Source: Pelodera strongyloides
Lineage: Eukaryota; Nematoda; Chromadorea; Rhabditida; Rhabditidae
Reading direction: 5' to 3'
Length of the DNA: 64,000 nucleotides
Assembly (NCBI GenBank): GCA_036852015.1
Contig: JAANDG010000139.1
Coordinates: 124,001 to 188,000 of the forward strand
This document shows positions 1 through 11,076 of the stretch, in pieces. Under the pieces are notes generated by a model. The model searched no databases. It was not told the DNA's origin and worked only from the letters and a program-made list of their open reading frames with translations. Both the position numbers and the translations under genes were made by a program. Within the stretch, counting starts at the first letter, position 1; each line of letters starts with the position of its first letter.

Positions 1-1489
1 TAGATGTATTAAACTCACGATAGTAAAGTTAGTTACACAATCTCAAATATGTAAGTTAAATGTAACAAATGTGAGTCGTCCCTGTTCGGTCTACGGTCTA
101 CCCTGGTTCTAAGTTATTGCTAGTGGGACATTCTACAATAAACGCAATAACATACAAAACAACAAACACAATCGAACAAAGTATCAACTAGGAACATAAG
201 TGCAGTCCACTTGAGTTAGAAAGTTGCAAATAAGTATTATAAGAGTTTATTAAAATAAAGACTAAAGTTTAGTATAAATGTTATGAGAAATATATAGAAA
301 GAAGTATATAAATGCAAAGTATAATAATGCCTAGATTGCGATAGAGAACAAACAAACTACCGTATGACAAAGCATGGCAACATTACAATACATTACCCGG
401 TACAAGTTACAGTAACACTACATCATAAAATAAGAATGAAGACTGACGTGACAGCAGACTGACTGGCTGAGACTTAGATTAAGACAAAGACTAATTGTAA
501 GCGTTTCCGCTCTCTTATGTAGTGAACACCAGATGGTCAAAATACCCTAAAGGGTGACAGACGCTTGCGAATGATAACGGAGAGGGGATCAGATCATTAG
601 CACAAATTAACATATCAAAAGACAAAACAACATGATCACTGGGCTTACGAAGAAAGGGCGCAACGCAGCCGCAACAGCAGGGGTGACCCCTGGGTGGTCC
701 CCTCTACTCAGCGGAACGTCGGATAAGAGAAACTTATGCAAGATTTATTTCTGGTTTTTGAACGCCACTTTGCTTTACAAACAATGAACAACGGCATTCC
801 AAAGAAGAGACACTAAATTATAAATAACGAAAAAAGATACAACAATGGAACTCGATGAGAAACTAATTCCAAAAAGGGGAAACGAAGGAATGAACGTTAA
901 ATTTTCCTACTGCTCTTTTGTAATGCTTTTGCAGACTCATTTAAAGATTAGTATTCATAAGCGCCATGTTAGACCACAATTTAAGTTGGGAAACTTAATT
1001 ACAAAGACTCAAGATTAAGAGATAAGATAAAAGTAAATAAAATCAGCTTATTTCTTGAGAAACGATGCATTATGGGAGACATAGATAGTTAAGGTTAATC
1101 TTCGAACGACTTCCCGGATATATATTCTTGCGTGAACGTCTTGAGTCTTGATTTTCTTCGTATACCTACCACGAATACATGGTTCTAAAACAGAATATTA
1201 AGTCCTCTGTTTAACTTATATGACAACACCTTATTTGAGCACAGTGGATTTAATCAGTTCTTCAGTTAAACACTCACTTGATTAATACGATGATATAAGA
1301 TAGATCCCAGTAGTATCCTGCACAAAGTGAACGAGCACCCTTTCCGGTTTTTGTTTCTTCTATTTCTCCTTCTTTTCCTTCCTCAGTTAGTAGTTGGAAT
1401 CTATGTGTAAGAGGTTGAGTTAGCGGTTTATTAGATGTTAAATAGAACTTAGTTCGTAATCTCTGCTATTTAGCGAAAGGCGCGCACAT
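1..1489. other. AT-rich stretch with no gene seen
   Basis: I see no open frame of useful length with flanking splice sites on either strand, no terminal inverted repeats and no tandem array. It could hold further 3' exons of the minus-strand gene that leaves a phase-2 donor at 1789, but none could be picked out. Confidence 0.4.
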
Positions 1490-1493
1490 CCAA

Positions 1494-1540
1494 GAGAGAG
1501 AGAGGGAGAGGGAGAGAGAGGGAGAGAGAGGGAGAGAGAT
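1494..1540. repeat. GA/GGGAGA microsatellite
   Basis: Purine-only run of GAGAGG and GA units, followed by a short GC-rich stretch (about 1540-1620). Confidence 0.85.
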
Positions 1541-1789
1541 CAGCGGGGCGCCGGGATGTGCGCCACAGGTGCGCGCAGGGTCATTTAACTTCCAGTTGGC
1601 GTACCCACGGCGCCCTTATTGTATGGTCGGCAGAAGGGGTGCCATGCATCGCAGGTACGCTGCTCTTACTGATTCAATATCTCACACAAGCCAGCTAAGT
1701 AGTTATTCCCATTCCCGGTGGTACCCTAAGCTACAGCAAGCTACATATTACACCCTGAGCCAAGGTTACTCCTAAAGTGCGCAACTTAC

Positions 1790-3877
1790 CGAAAGTATTC
1801 GCACATTAACTTCATCTCTTCTTCCGTTTTTCCCGACTCTCTTACAAGTAACCGGTCATAACTTGCGTGTTTTGCTTGCGGAATTAAGTCTGTCAGCTCG
1901 CAATAGTTTATGAAACTGTGATGCCATGTTCCGAAAGATGCATTCTGAAAGGTGTATTTTATCTCCACCTTTATTCAAGGAAGTTCAGATTCAAGGTTTA
2001 CTTATGACATGTTCGCAGAGGTCCTGAGCACATGCGACGAGTTCCAGGTAACAAATTGCTCGACGTCTTCGGGCTAGGGCTCATGCTTCCCTCGCCGGGT
2101 GGTGGTTTCAAAGCTGTCAAATAATTTCTTTATAACACTTTAGAAGCAAACTTGAGCTGTTCAGTTGCGATGTACTTTACACAGTACGGAACATCGTCTC
2201 CATAAAAATCCATAACATTGGAACATCCATCTTCGTCAAGGCAAAGCTTTTCGTACACATTTTGCACCCAAAGTTGCCGCATATGTCGGTAAGTATAACA
2301 TTCGTCAACGATCTCCTTTAGTTTCTGAATGTACGATACGCATAATCATGACGCTCACCACCTTAGAATAACCGAATGGATGGTCCGTCACGACTAACGT
2401 GACCCTGAGCCGTATATGATAAACATGTAAAATACACTCCACACCTAATAAGCAAGACATACACAGGATATATATGAAGCATAGTGACCAACCATAAAAC
2501 ATTACAAGAGCAAAAAATGTTGACTTACCCAGCACGTTTCATCGTCGCTGTGAAATCGCTCAAAATACTCAACAAAGACAGCTCCTATCTAAACACGAAG
2601 CTGGTGTTTATAAAGGGACAGCCCCACGAGAAAAAAGTTTTCCTAAATTTACTTTCACAATATGCCCGGAATTTCAGAAATATTACTGTGAAAACCGCAA
2701 TCCTTTACACCTAGAACTCGCAGAGTTATTCCACGGCAAACAGTTTGTGAGCCTATGTTTATATCGGGCCTCGTCGTCACTGGGACAAATCCGCCTGAAG
2801 AAACCCGCGAAAACGCCGTGAAAACGCCATGGTGAGATGCACCCAACGCCAGGGTGGCGTTTTCTAGGCGTTATCATGGCAAATTTTTGCCGTGCCCAAC
2901 GCCAAGGTGGCATTTTCTTGGCGTTTAAACGGAAAATCACAACAATAAGATAGTGCTTTATGGCTTGCAATGCATGTATTTTATATTAATACAACTTTGC
3001 AAGACACAAGCACTTTACAGGAATCGAACCTGCCGACAAGCACACTGACTCGGATTACTAGTCCGCTGCTTAGACCACTCGGCCAAATCGCACATGCGTG
3101 GGGATTGGAAAAGAGAGAGAGAGAGGACTGTCCGCCGGCCGCCTTTCGTCAAATTGCTGCTCCCGTTGCCTGGAAAACGCCGGGGTGAATTTTTCATGGC
3201 AAAAATTAAGCGCGGCGTTTTTCAGGCAACGGGAGAGAGGCGCGGCGTTTTTCAGGCGGATTCCGTCAAAATGTGGGCGGGACTTGGCAAATGGTCCAAC
3301 AGCGAAAAGGTTACGGTATCTTGGCAGTTTGCCAAAAGGAGTTTTTGTTTCGTCTCATTTTATATCTTAGCCTCGTCGGCCCGACATATACAAAAAAACA
3401 TCATAACTTACCAGTCGAATATCTTGACAATAGTATTTTCTGCGATGTGTTGTATCGGCCCGTTTATAGAAACGTTTACTTGTCGCAAAAACAGACAGGC
3501 CTTTATGTATAGTATGGATGAAAAATGGCTGAAATGAACTGCATTACTGGAGACACCGTAGTAGAAACGCTTGTGATAATCCCACAATGATTCCAGTACT
3601 GTATTTTTTGCTTTTCCTGCATGTTTCCGCTTCCAACTCGAACGGTTCGTTACCGGAATTCCACAAATTTTCCCACCCCGTACGCGCCTTTAGAAGTGTC
3701 GACTCACCATCATAGGGTCGAGTGCTGTAAAAGGTGGGTAAACAATATAGGGATCGGTGAATGCATAACATCTTCCTTTAGGCATTTTGCCTTCAGCACT
3801 TTCGACGTACTTAATTTTACGATAGTATTCGTCCGTGAATTCAAACATCTTGAACGCGTATCTGGAGCATCGAAAAT
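1790..3877 (-). CDS. Unrecognised multi-exon protein gene (partial)
   Basis: Exons read on the minus strand: 3877-3708 (enters with 2 nt, leaves in phase 0 at a GTGAGT donor), 2588-2529 (20 codons), 2324-2139 (62 codons, enters after ATTCAG) and 1944-1790 (51 codons plus 2 nt, enters after TTTCAG, leaves at GTAAGT). Phases agree from 2588 downward. The protein is acidic and aromatic with scattered Cys; fragments include FTDEYYRKIKYVE, IGAVFVEYFERF and CSNVMDFYGDD. I do not recognise the family. An exon between 3620 and 3500 is likely, but its frame is ambiguous: one frame gives LWDYHKRFYYGV, another joins in phase. Both ends are missing: there is no start codon upstream of 3877 and no next exon below 1790. 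A family A repeat sits in the 1945-2138 intron. That it is a gene is fairly sure; that all four exons belong together is inference. Confidence 0.5.
1965..2085 (+). mobile_element. Repeat family A copy
   Basis: One of six copies of an approximately 110-bp dispersed sequence recognised by TTTATTCAAGG, then GCAGAGGTCCTGAG, then CTCGACGTCTTCGGGCTAGG. Other copies are near 6195, 18045, 23025, 29545 and 61890. No coding capacity. Confidence 0.7.
2613..2765 (+). mobile_element. Half-copy of family F MITE
   Basis: Matches one arm of the intact inverted-repeat element at 30384-30841: CCCACGAGAAAAAAG, then TTTCAGAAATATT, then CTCGCAGAG. The second arm is absent, so this is a truncated or solo arm. Confidence 0.7.
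3009..3091 (-). pseudogene. Class II (Ser-type) tRNA-like locus, anticodon AGT
   Basis: The minus strand shows a D-arm GGCCGAGTGGTCTAAG, an anticodon stem CGGA/TCCG around the loop CTAGTAA (universal T33, anticodon AGT), a long variable region of about 16 nt, and a T-arm GCAGG-TTCGATT-CCTGT. The body and variable arm are of tRNA-Ser/Leu type; the loop is closest to tRNA-Ser(GCT) CTGCTAA. The acceptor pairs as GCGATTT with AAAGTGC, with one mismatch and one wobble, and one of positions 8-9 appears deleted. No T-run terminator follows. Most likely a tRNA-Ser pseudogene or a tRNA-derived repeat head; an active tRNA with swapped anticodon is possible but less likely. Confidence 0.5.
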
Positions 3878-4321
3878 CTGGAAATCAATAATAAAATTCC
3901 ATCTAAAGATAGACCTTACTTCCAGCCTAGAATCTAGAATAGAAGGCCACACCACCAGTTCTAAACGATAAAATCTATATGTTGTAGTGGGGAGCGCACT
4001 GGCTTAAAATTACTGCAACAAGAGCTCTATTCTTCAGACTTTCCTTGCAGTTTAAAGGGAATATGTAGGCTAAAGAAACGGAACAAAAAAAAGGGAATAT
4101 GTAGGCTAAAGAAACGGAAGCTGTGTTGTCAGCGTTTCAATGATTTTTATTTTCAGGATGTGCGTTGGGGTTGGAACGCCGTTACTCTTCTTCATGTCTT
4201 CTGAAGATCCTCGGTCGACTCCAAACGTGCTCCTTTCTTCGGCGGAGAATTTAAAAGATGGAAAGATTATTTGTATAAAGATTTTATAGCAGAGTTCGCT
4301 GCATTCCTATTTTTAATTGAT

Positions 4322-4560
4322 TGGATCACCGAATGTAATTGGATTTTTTGAATTTGGGCAACCATATGTATGAACGGAACATTGCCGATTTTGATTGTTT
4401 TGGTATGTAGATCACCGATTCACTTTTGGATTTCTTGGGCACCGTAAAGTACGGATCGGTGCCGATATTTGAGAATTTTAATAACAAAAAGTATATTTGA
4501 TAATGCGTCACCGGTTCGGTTTTCGATTTACCGGGCACCATAAAGAAACGGAACAGTGCT
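4322..4560. repeat. Degenerate tandem repeat, about 90-bp unit
   Basis: Three diverged units beginning TCACCGATTC or a variant and ending TTGGGCACC or a variant start near 4325, 4412 and 4508. In one minus-strand frame this gives a repeated VPGKSKTEPVT-like peptide, but I see no splice sites that would make it an exon. Confidence 0.5.
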
Positions 4561-5009
4561 TGCGTAGATGTTCCGCTCCGTAGCTATATAAAGACACTGG
4601 GAGAGCGATATAACTATTTATTCTATTAGTAAGGCAAACGTTCACTTGTGACTAGGCCCAGAATACATACAATAATAAAACAAGGACTATTGCTCTCGGC
4701 TCATCCTAAGTGCTCTCGGCACGACTGAGGGGTCTTACAGTAATTGCCCCAATATGGCTAGCTACTAGGGCTAAGCCTACTGTGCACTAGGCCCCATCGT
4801 GGCACACGGCCACCGAATCGACGATTCTCGACACTGACAACGAACGACTACGAGTAAGGCCAATGTAGGCCAGGTTAATTAACTAATGAGTGATGTGCAG
4901 GTGCACCTATGGCAAAGAGCCAAGAATGGCGGGAATTTGAATTAGTTGACTACGGTAACAAATACAACAATTAGCAACGCAACTATATGAAGGTTGTGAA
5001 ATCGTCACA
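4561..5009. other. Intergenic, nothing recognised
   Basis: AT-rich sequence with several CTCTCGGC and TAGGCC words. No frame, repeat unit or inverted repeat found. Confidence 0.4.
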
Positions 5010-5353
5010 ACATAGGCACTCAAAATGCACAAAACAACTGCGAAACTGGATTTATCACACCAGACATGAATTTAAGTAGGCGACTAAATATGTAAATTCG
5101 AATTTGCATGCCCTGCATATTGAATCTTGCTCTTTGCCGATATCCGCATGCAAAGTTGAAATTTTCTCCATCAGAACTGCCGGGTAAGCCAGGGTGTCAG
5201 TAAACGCGTTTACTATGGAAAAGGTGAACTTTGAAAATAATTTTCTTTTAAATGGGAAACTTTTAACAGTTTTTGTTGCTGTTTCCTTAATGAGGAACAC
5301 ACATTATATTAATACAGCTTAACTTCAAAAAAAGACATACATATTCCCTTTAA
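5010..5353 (-). mobile_element. Family L MITE (TTAA type), copy 1
   Basis: Inverted relative to the copy at 7965-8308. The right end reads TACATATTCCCTTTAA and the body shares the GTTTCCTTAATG and TAGGCGACTAAAT stretches. Its terminal TTAA (5350-5353) is shared with the next element, so the two abut on one target site. Confidence 0.7.
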
Positions 5354-5603
5354 AGGAGGAGGCTCACGAGAATGAACGAGAAAAAGAGAATGGTTTCCTT
5401 TTATCGAAATATGATGGTACTAAATTCCGAAAGACATGCTTTACAAGGCAAAAGCTTTTAATTGGAAGGAGTAAATCAATATAAGACTATGAAGTCTATA
5501 AAAATTTTGGATCGTAGTAAATAATTGATTTCCATAGTGGGCATTCAAATTTTTTGCCGGCTTGCAAAATGACTTGTAAATTCTCGTGAGCCTCCTCCTT
5601 TAA
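5350..5603. mobile_element. Family H MITE (TTAA type), copy 1
   Basis: Ends are the inverted pair TTTAAAGGAGGAGGCTCACG and its reverse complement at 5582-5603. 254 bp, no coding capacity, TTAA on both sides. Confidence 0.8.
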
Positions 5604-5608
5604 GGAAC

Positions 5609-6154
5609 TTAAAGGAGGAGGCTCACGAGTTTTAAGTTTAAGCGTTCGATTCCTTTCCTTTTTTCGAAAAACATGGTAAATAATCACCAATAACATGTAT
5701 AACCAAGCACAGAAATACAAAAGAAACTATTTAATTTAATGACAGGAATTACTTATAAAAAAAAACGACCGTATGTTTTTAAAACCACCAGTAAAACGCA
5801 AATGCTCCGTGTGCATAACAGCAAAACAGGCGTGCCTTTCTTTTGCGCTACAAAGTACACAGGCGGTAGAACACAGGCGTTTCGAGCGCACATTTTCAGC
5901 AACAGCATATTAGCCCGGGTTGGCCCCGCACTTTACACCGAGGCTGTTTTTGGCTGTTTTTTTCTATACACCACTTACCCTGAAAAATAACTGGAAACTA
6001 CGGTGGTTTTCTTAGGGTATTTTTTTTTAGATAAAATTTAATATTTACTCCAAAGTGTATTTCCTCGCTTTGTTCTGCAGTTCATTGGTGATTATTTAAC
6101 ATGTTCTTTCGATAAAATTAAAGGAATCGAACACTCATGAGCCTCCTCCTTTAA
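5609..6154. mobile_element. Family H MITE, copy 2 (longer)
   Basis: Starts TTAAAGGAGGAGGCTCACGA only six bases after copy 1 ends, and finishes with the inverted copy TGAGCCTCCTCCTTTAA. 546 bp. The 83-codon frame inside has no supporting splice sites and is not called. Confidence 0.75.
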
Positions 6155-6194
6155 AGTTAAATTCCCGTAAAAGGTCAAGTAGGGAATCATGGGT

Positions 6195-6350
6195 ATCAAG
6201 TAGGGAATTTCTGTAAAAGGCGAGGGAATCATGGGCGACCGGGCGACCCCTCCTGGCCCTAGCCCGAAGACGTCGATCAATTGTTCACATGGAACTCGTC
6301 GCCTACTGCTCAGGACCTCAGCGGAACATGTCATAAGCAAACCTTGAAAT
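6195..6350 (-). mobile_element. Repeat family A copy
   Basis: Reverse orientation: CCTAGCCCGAAGACGTCGA, then GGACCTCAGCGGAACATGTC, matching the copies at 1965 and 18045. Confidence 0.7.
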
Positions 6351-6857
6351 TGTACTTTGAAATCACTTGTATAAAGGTGAAGCTCTTGCAGCGCAAAACA
6401 AATTTTAAATTTCAAAGTTGTTTTTGTGTACTTCAGCAGTATACACTGCTGAAATAGACAAAAATGTGACACAATTTTGAATGAATAAGAAATAGATAGC
6501 GCCTTAAATTTACTTTTAATACTGACCAATGGGGTATATCAATTGGTCCCGCTGGTTTATCGTTTCAAAATGATCCGTTGTATCAAATTCAACTGCTAAA
6601 ACGTGCACTTTACCACTTTCAACTAAAGCTGGCATTTGACAGAATAATAGAAATACAATATTTGTTCGAAACAAGCGCATCACTTACAATGACGATAATG
6701 AAAGCTCATTATGCAAAATAATTCAGTAAATTTAATTCAAGTAGCTAATTTGCATGCATAAGAAATAGATGTGTTGGGCGAACGGCAATCATTGGTCAAG
6801 TTTTGAACATGCACCAAATCTTTCCAAATTTTCTAGTTTCATGCATAAAAACACAAA

Positions 6858-7127
6858 TTAGGACGCATTCGAGATGGACATTTCCTTCTTTTCCGGAAAA
6901 TAAAAAGAAACCGTTTGGTTCGAGATGGACCACCAGAAAAGAATGCAATTGCCACGCATACACATTCAAATGATCGATTGATTTTAGTTTCAATTACGGT
7001 ACATTTGCATATTCGCCAATTATTTTGCCAGTTATTTTGCATGTATTGTTTTTTTTCTCGGCGTCCATCTCGAACCACTTCTTTTCTTTTCTTTTCCGGA
7101 AAATGTCCATCTCGAATGCGCCCTTAA
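6858..7127. mobile_element. Family E palindromic MITE, copy 1
   Basis: Ends GGACGCATTCGAGATGGACA and the inverted CATCTCGAATGCGCCC. Four family members occur in the window (6858, 19136, 42636, 46468). The interior keeps GCCACGCATACACATT and CATCTCGAACCACTT. Confidence 0.8.
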
Positions 7128-7351
7128 CCAGATCACCCAGGGTTATACAGGGTGGTCTCACCACACGGTGGCTTTCTCTTGTGGTATGCAAATGTGGTAT
7201 GCAGTCTGATAAGGACAGTATGCAGTAAGTCGCTCTGCTTTACATCACGAACACGCTCACACTGATCAATTATGTAGGCAAATAGAGCGATTTGAATTGG
7301 AAGTGCTTGGAGAATTTACATGCCAACATTACATTATCTTCATTGCCTGCG

Positions 7352-8459
7352 ATGTGTTTTTTTCGATCAATGCTTACATTTCTGTTATTCTGCCAAGCCA
7401 CAGCTATAGAACAAGAGACAACGGATGACTTTGAAAGTATGCATGAAGTGGAACGTTTGCCGCGCCCCATTGGTCAGTACATACTAATAGCCCGGGTTAC
7501 GGGTATTTTGGTATTCCTAGCCCCATCGCGCCTCCACCGTTTTTTCTCCCACTGTTATCCCAATTGGGAGGCCTACCAGTAACGCAAGGATACGTGCTAC
7601 TAGATGAACAAGTGTGTGATCTGATGAGCTGTAGTGGGATAGCGTAGAAGTTTTGTCGCGCGAATATACATACAAAGAGTTCCTCGTTTTGCTAAAATCT
7701 GAAAAGTATTCAGAAACATAAAAATGATAACGCCATAGTAACCTTTTTGCATTGGCTCCTGATAGAGTATTTGACTACTGTTTCGGAAACGCGAAACAGG
7801 AAACAGACCATTCAGCAGCTTTTTCTAGTTTCCAGCAGGGACGTTGAGTGTGCAAGCAAATGCGAGAGAGTCCGGACAACATTTCAAAAAAAATTTGAGT
7901 CCTTGCATAATTTTGGTCGTACTGTAGCAAGATTTTTTGCAGTTTCGCGTTTCCGAAAGAGGAGTTAAAGCGAATATGTAGGCCCTTTTTGAAGTTAAGC
8001 TGTATTAATAGAATGCGTGTTGCCCATTAAGGAAACAATAACAAAAGTTGTCTACAATTACCCACTTAAAAGAAAATCAATTACAAAGCTCGCCTTTTCC
8101 ATAGTAAACGCTAATTCTGAACCCTTGCATAAATTTGGGTCCGATTGAATAAATTTCAGTTTAAATCGGCAAATAGCAAGATTCAAGATGCAGCGCATTC
8201 CAATTTCGTATTTACATATTCAGTCGCCTATTTAAATTAACGTCTGGTATGGAAACGCTAGTTTCGCTTTTTTTTTGCTCATTTTGAGTGCCTACATATT
8301 CGCTTTAAATACACTATGATGATTCACTCAGATTCCAGACTTTCGATGCGCCGTGACCGCATTCAAAAGATTCGAATTCGCCGCGGACAAAGACCGGAAA
8401 AGATGATCGATCCACGTGTGCGATATTTTATTGGAATCTACTTTATATCACTGTCATAA
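7352..8459 (+). CDS. Candidate small secreted peptide precursor
   Basis: Two coding exons, 7352-7472 and 8332-8459, joined in phase 1 (GTCAGT donor, CACTCAG acceptor), give 82 residues. Residues 1-18 (MCFFRSMLTFLLFCQATA) look like a signal peptide. The middle is acidic (about 20-34) and the C-terminal half is strongly basic, with RR and RIRRG steps that could be processing sites, ending in a hydrophobic YFIGIYFISLS. A donor (GTAAGT at 8461) directly after the stop and an acceptor at 8552 suggest a 3'UTR intron, followed by AATAAA near 8618. No family recognised; secretion and processing are inference. A small MITE (7781-7959) and family L copy 2 lie in the intron, the latter ending 23 bp before exon 2. 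Another frame in exon 2 is also open for 24 codons, so the model is tentative. Confidence 0.4.
7781..7959. mobile_element. Short TIR element
   Basis: Inverted ends TTTCGGAAACGCGAAAC and GTTTCGCGTTTCCGAAA, about 180 bp apart, with no coding capacity that survives scrutiny. Confidence 0.65.
7965..8308 (+). mobile_element. Family L MITE, copy 2
   Basis: Begins TTAAAGCGAATATGTAGG and ends CCTACATATTCGCTTTAA; 344 bp. Related to the 5010-5353 copy. Confidence 0.75.
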
Positions 8460-8779
8460 TGTAAGTTATTCGCTAAAAAAGTAGCAATTGACGTGTAAAT
8501 GCAAGAAAAGATACATAACATAATACTAACATATAAATCTATTTTTTTTTAGAACCAGGTATTTGTGGTAACTCATCGAGGACAGTCAGGAAGACAACCG
8601 TGCAAGAAATCTACATAATAAATAATAATAATAATAATATAATAATAATCGCATAATTTATTATAATAAGATAATTTTTCTACAATTAAAATTTGTTGTG
8701 TGTGATCAGTCTGTGTTCTAGTAAGGACAATGTGATTTATATAAACACATTATTCACACAAGAATTCCCCACATGCATA

Positions 8780-10215
8780 TTATATTAATATTTATATTTA
8801 TATTTATATTTATAATAAGATTTAGATTTATATTTAGATTTATATTTATAGTTTATATTTATATTTATATTTAGATTATAGGATTAGAGGGGGAGATTTA
8901 TATTTATATTTATTTATATTTATAGGGATAGGCTTTCTATTTATATTTATAGAATATTTAGATATTTAGAGGGATATTTTTCTTTTATAGTATATTTATA
9001 TTTTTTCTGGGAGATTTATTTTCGGATAGGGATCTTTCTAGAATTTAGAGGATATTTAGTTCTAGAGGGAGAGGATAGAGAGGGAGAGGGAGATGAGAGG
9101 GAGAGGGAGAGGGTTTCAGAGATTTAGAGGGGACTTAGGGATATTTCAGAGATTTATAGGAGAGGATTTATAGGGAGAGGGAGAGGGAGAGGGAGAGGGA
9201 GAGGGAGATGGAGAGGGAGATTTCTCTTTAGATTTCTATTAGATTTAGAGGGAGATGGGATTCTCGGGAGAGGGTTTAGAGGGAGAGGGAGAGGGATTAT
9301 TAGAGGGATTAGGGAGATTAGGGAGAGGGAGAGGATAGGGGAGAGGGAGAGGGAGAGGGAGAGGGAGGGGAGAGGGAGAGGAGAGGGAAGGGAGAGGGGA
9401 GAGGGAGAGGGAGAGGGAGAGGGAGAGGGAGAGGGAGAGGGAGAGGGAGAGGGAGTTTCTCTTTCTCGGGAGAGGGATAGGGATAGGGAGGGATTTTGGG
9501 CTTTCTTAGGGCTATTTCTCTTTAGAGGAGAGGGACTTTCGGAGAGGGAGATTTATAGGAGAGGATAGATTGGGAGAGGGAGAGGGAGATTTCTTTCTGA
9601 TGAGGAGAGGGAGAGGGGGATTCGAGAGGGAGAGGGAGAGGGAGATTTAGAGGGGAGAGGGATTAGAGAGAAATTTTATATTTAGATTCTTTAGAGGAGA
9701 AGAGGGAGGGAGAGGGAGGGAGAGGGAGAGGGAGAGGGATTTAGAGGGAGAGGGAGAGGGAGAGGGAGAGGGCGAGGAGGGAGAGAGGAGAGGGAGAGGG
9801 ATATTTAGATTTAGGGAGATTTAGAGGGATAGGGAGATGGGAGATTTATATTTAGAGGGAGGGGAGAGGGAGATTTATATTATTTATCTTTCTCTTTCAG
9901 ATGGGAGAGGGATTTATAGTATATTTATATTATAGGTGAGTTATTATATTTATAGGAGATTTATATTTATAGGGGATTTATATTTATATTTATAGGATAG
10001 GATATTGAGATTTCTCTTTATATTTATATTTATTTAATTTATTCTTTATATAGATTATATTTATATTATATATATATTATATTTATATTATATATTATAT
10101 TTATAATTATTTATATTATTTATATTATATTTATTTATATTTTATATTTATTTATATTTATATTTATATTTATATTTATATTTAATTTATATTTATATTT
10201 ATATTTATATATTTC
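8780..10215. repeat. Compound low-complexity block (TTTATA)n / (GGGAGA)n
   Basis: About 1.4 kb built almost only of TTTATA and GAGGGA words. AT-type ends flank a purine-rich centre (about 9060-9800), with many interruptions by TTTCT, TTTAG and odd-length units. It looks like two microsatellites blended, and may not reflect the true allele. Confidence 0.9.
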
Positions 10216-11076
10216 ATCTTTCAACTGTGTGTCTCTATTCCCTATTCTGCGATACGGGTCACTCTGGCTCTGGCACCACACTGCATGGTTCGAATGAAAC
10301 CAACGGCCGGACCCAAGTCTGCTAATGTTCAAGGATATTTGCATGCTGGTGAATTTGAATTGGGTTTTTTTTAGTGGGATTACATGCTTTGTATTTTGGC
10401 AAAGTGTCTTATTTACAACATACCACCCTCGCAAAAGATTGTGTTTAGATTCAATAAAATTTTCACTTCTCCAAAAAGTCCCCGAAAATTAAATTAGATC
10501 CGTGAGAACCTAAGGAAGTCTAATTAATTTCTGTTGCATGGAATAGCAAGAGACTAAGATAATGTAGTTATAGCCGAGGCAAACACCTAAGCCCCCGTAT
10601 TGATCTGTTTTGTGAAAAATTTGTATTCCTATGCACGTGAAGTTTGGCTCATTTTCCTTGTTTTGAAACATTTAACCGAATCAAATCCCGTGTTTTAGGT
10701 TTATTGATTTTCAGTTATAGTATGTCATAAATTGTATTTCGTAAACGAGGATATGCTTTCGATAATCTGATGTACCTATTCCATTGCATACATAAGCAGC
10801 AATCAGTAGAAGTGTTTTTTTTTTCTGTCAAGATTCAGCTTAAATTTAAAGCGGCAAGGTACGTGGTCTTGAAACATAACAACATTACGATATATTATAT
10901 GCAAATTGTGTAACATATTCTGTGCCGGAAATTGTCCACACGGTTGAATAAATTTGCGCGTAATACATTGTAATGCCGTATAGGTTTCACGAACCTCGTA
11001 GCACACCCCTTTCTTGCTAGGTGATTATTTACCGTCTTGACTCGGGCTATCTGTATACTATGGGACCGCGATACCA
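10216..11076. other. Intergenic with family D fragments
   Basis: No supported exon. 10850-10995 contains AAGCGGCAAGGTACGTGG and an inverted-looking partner, resembling one half of a family D element. Confidence 0.4.

Noticed and set aside
3621..3971. 116-codon plus-strand frame
   Set aside because: It is the shadow of the minus-strand exon 3877-3708, which has a proper acceptor and donor and a more protein-like composition.
1..5000. LTR retrotransposon spanning the left end
   Set aside because: I looked for direct LTR copies between 1-1500 and 4550-5000 and found no shared sequence, and no pol-like motifs in any frame.
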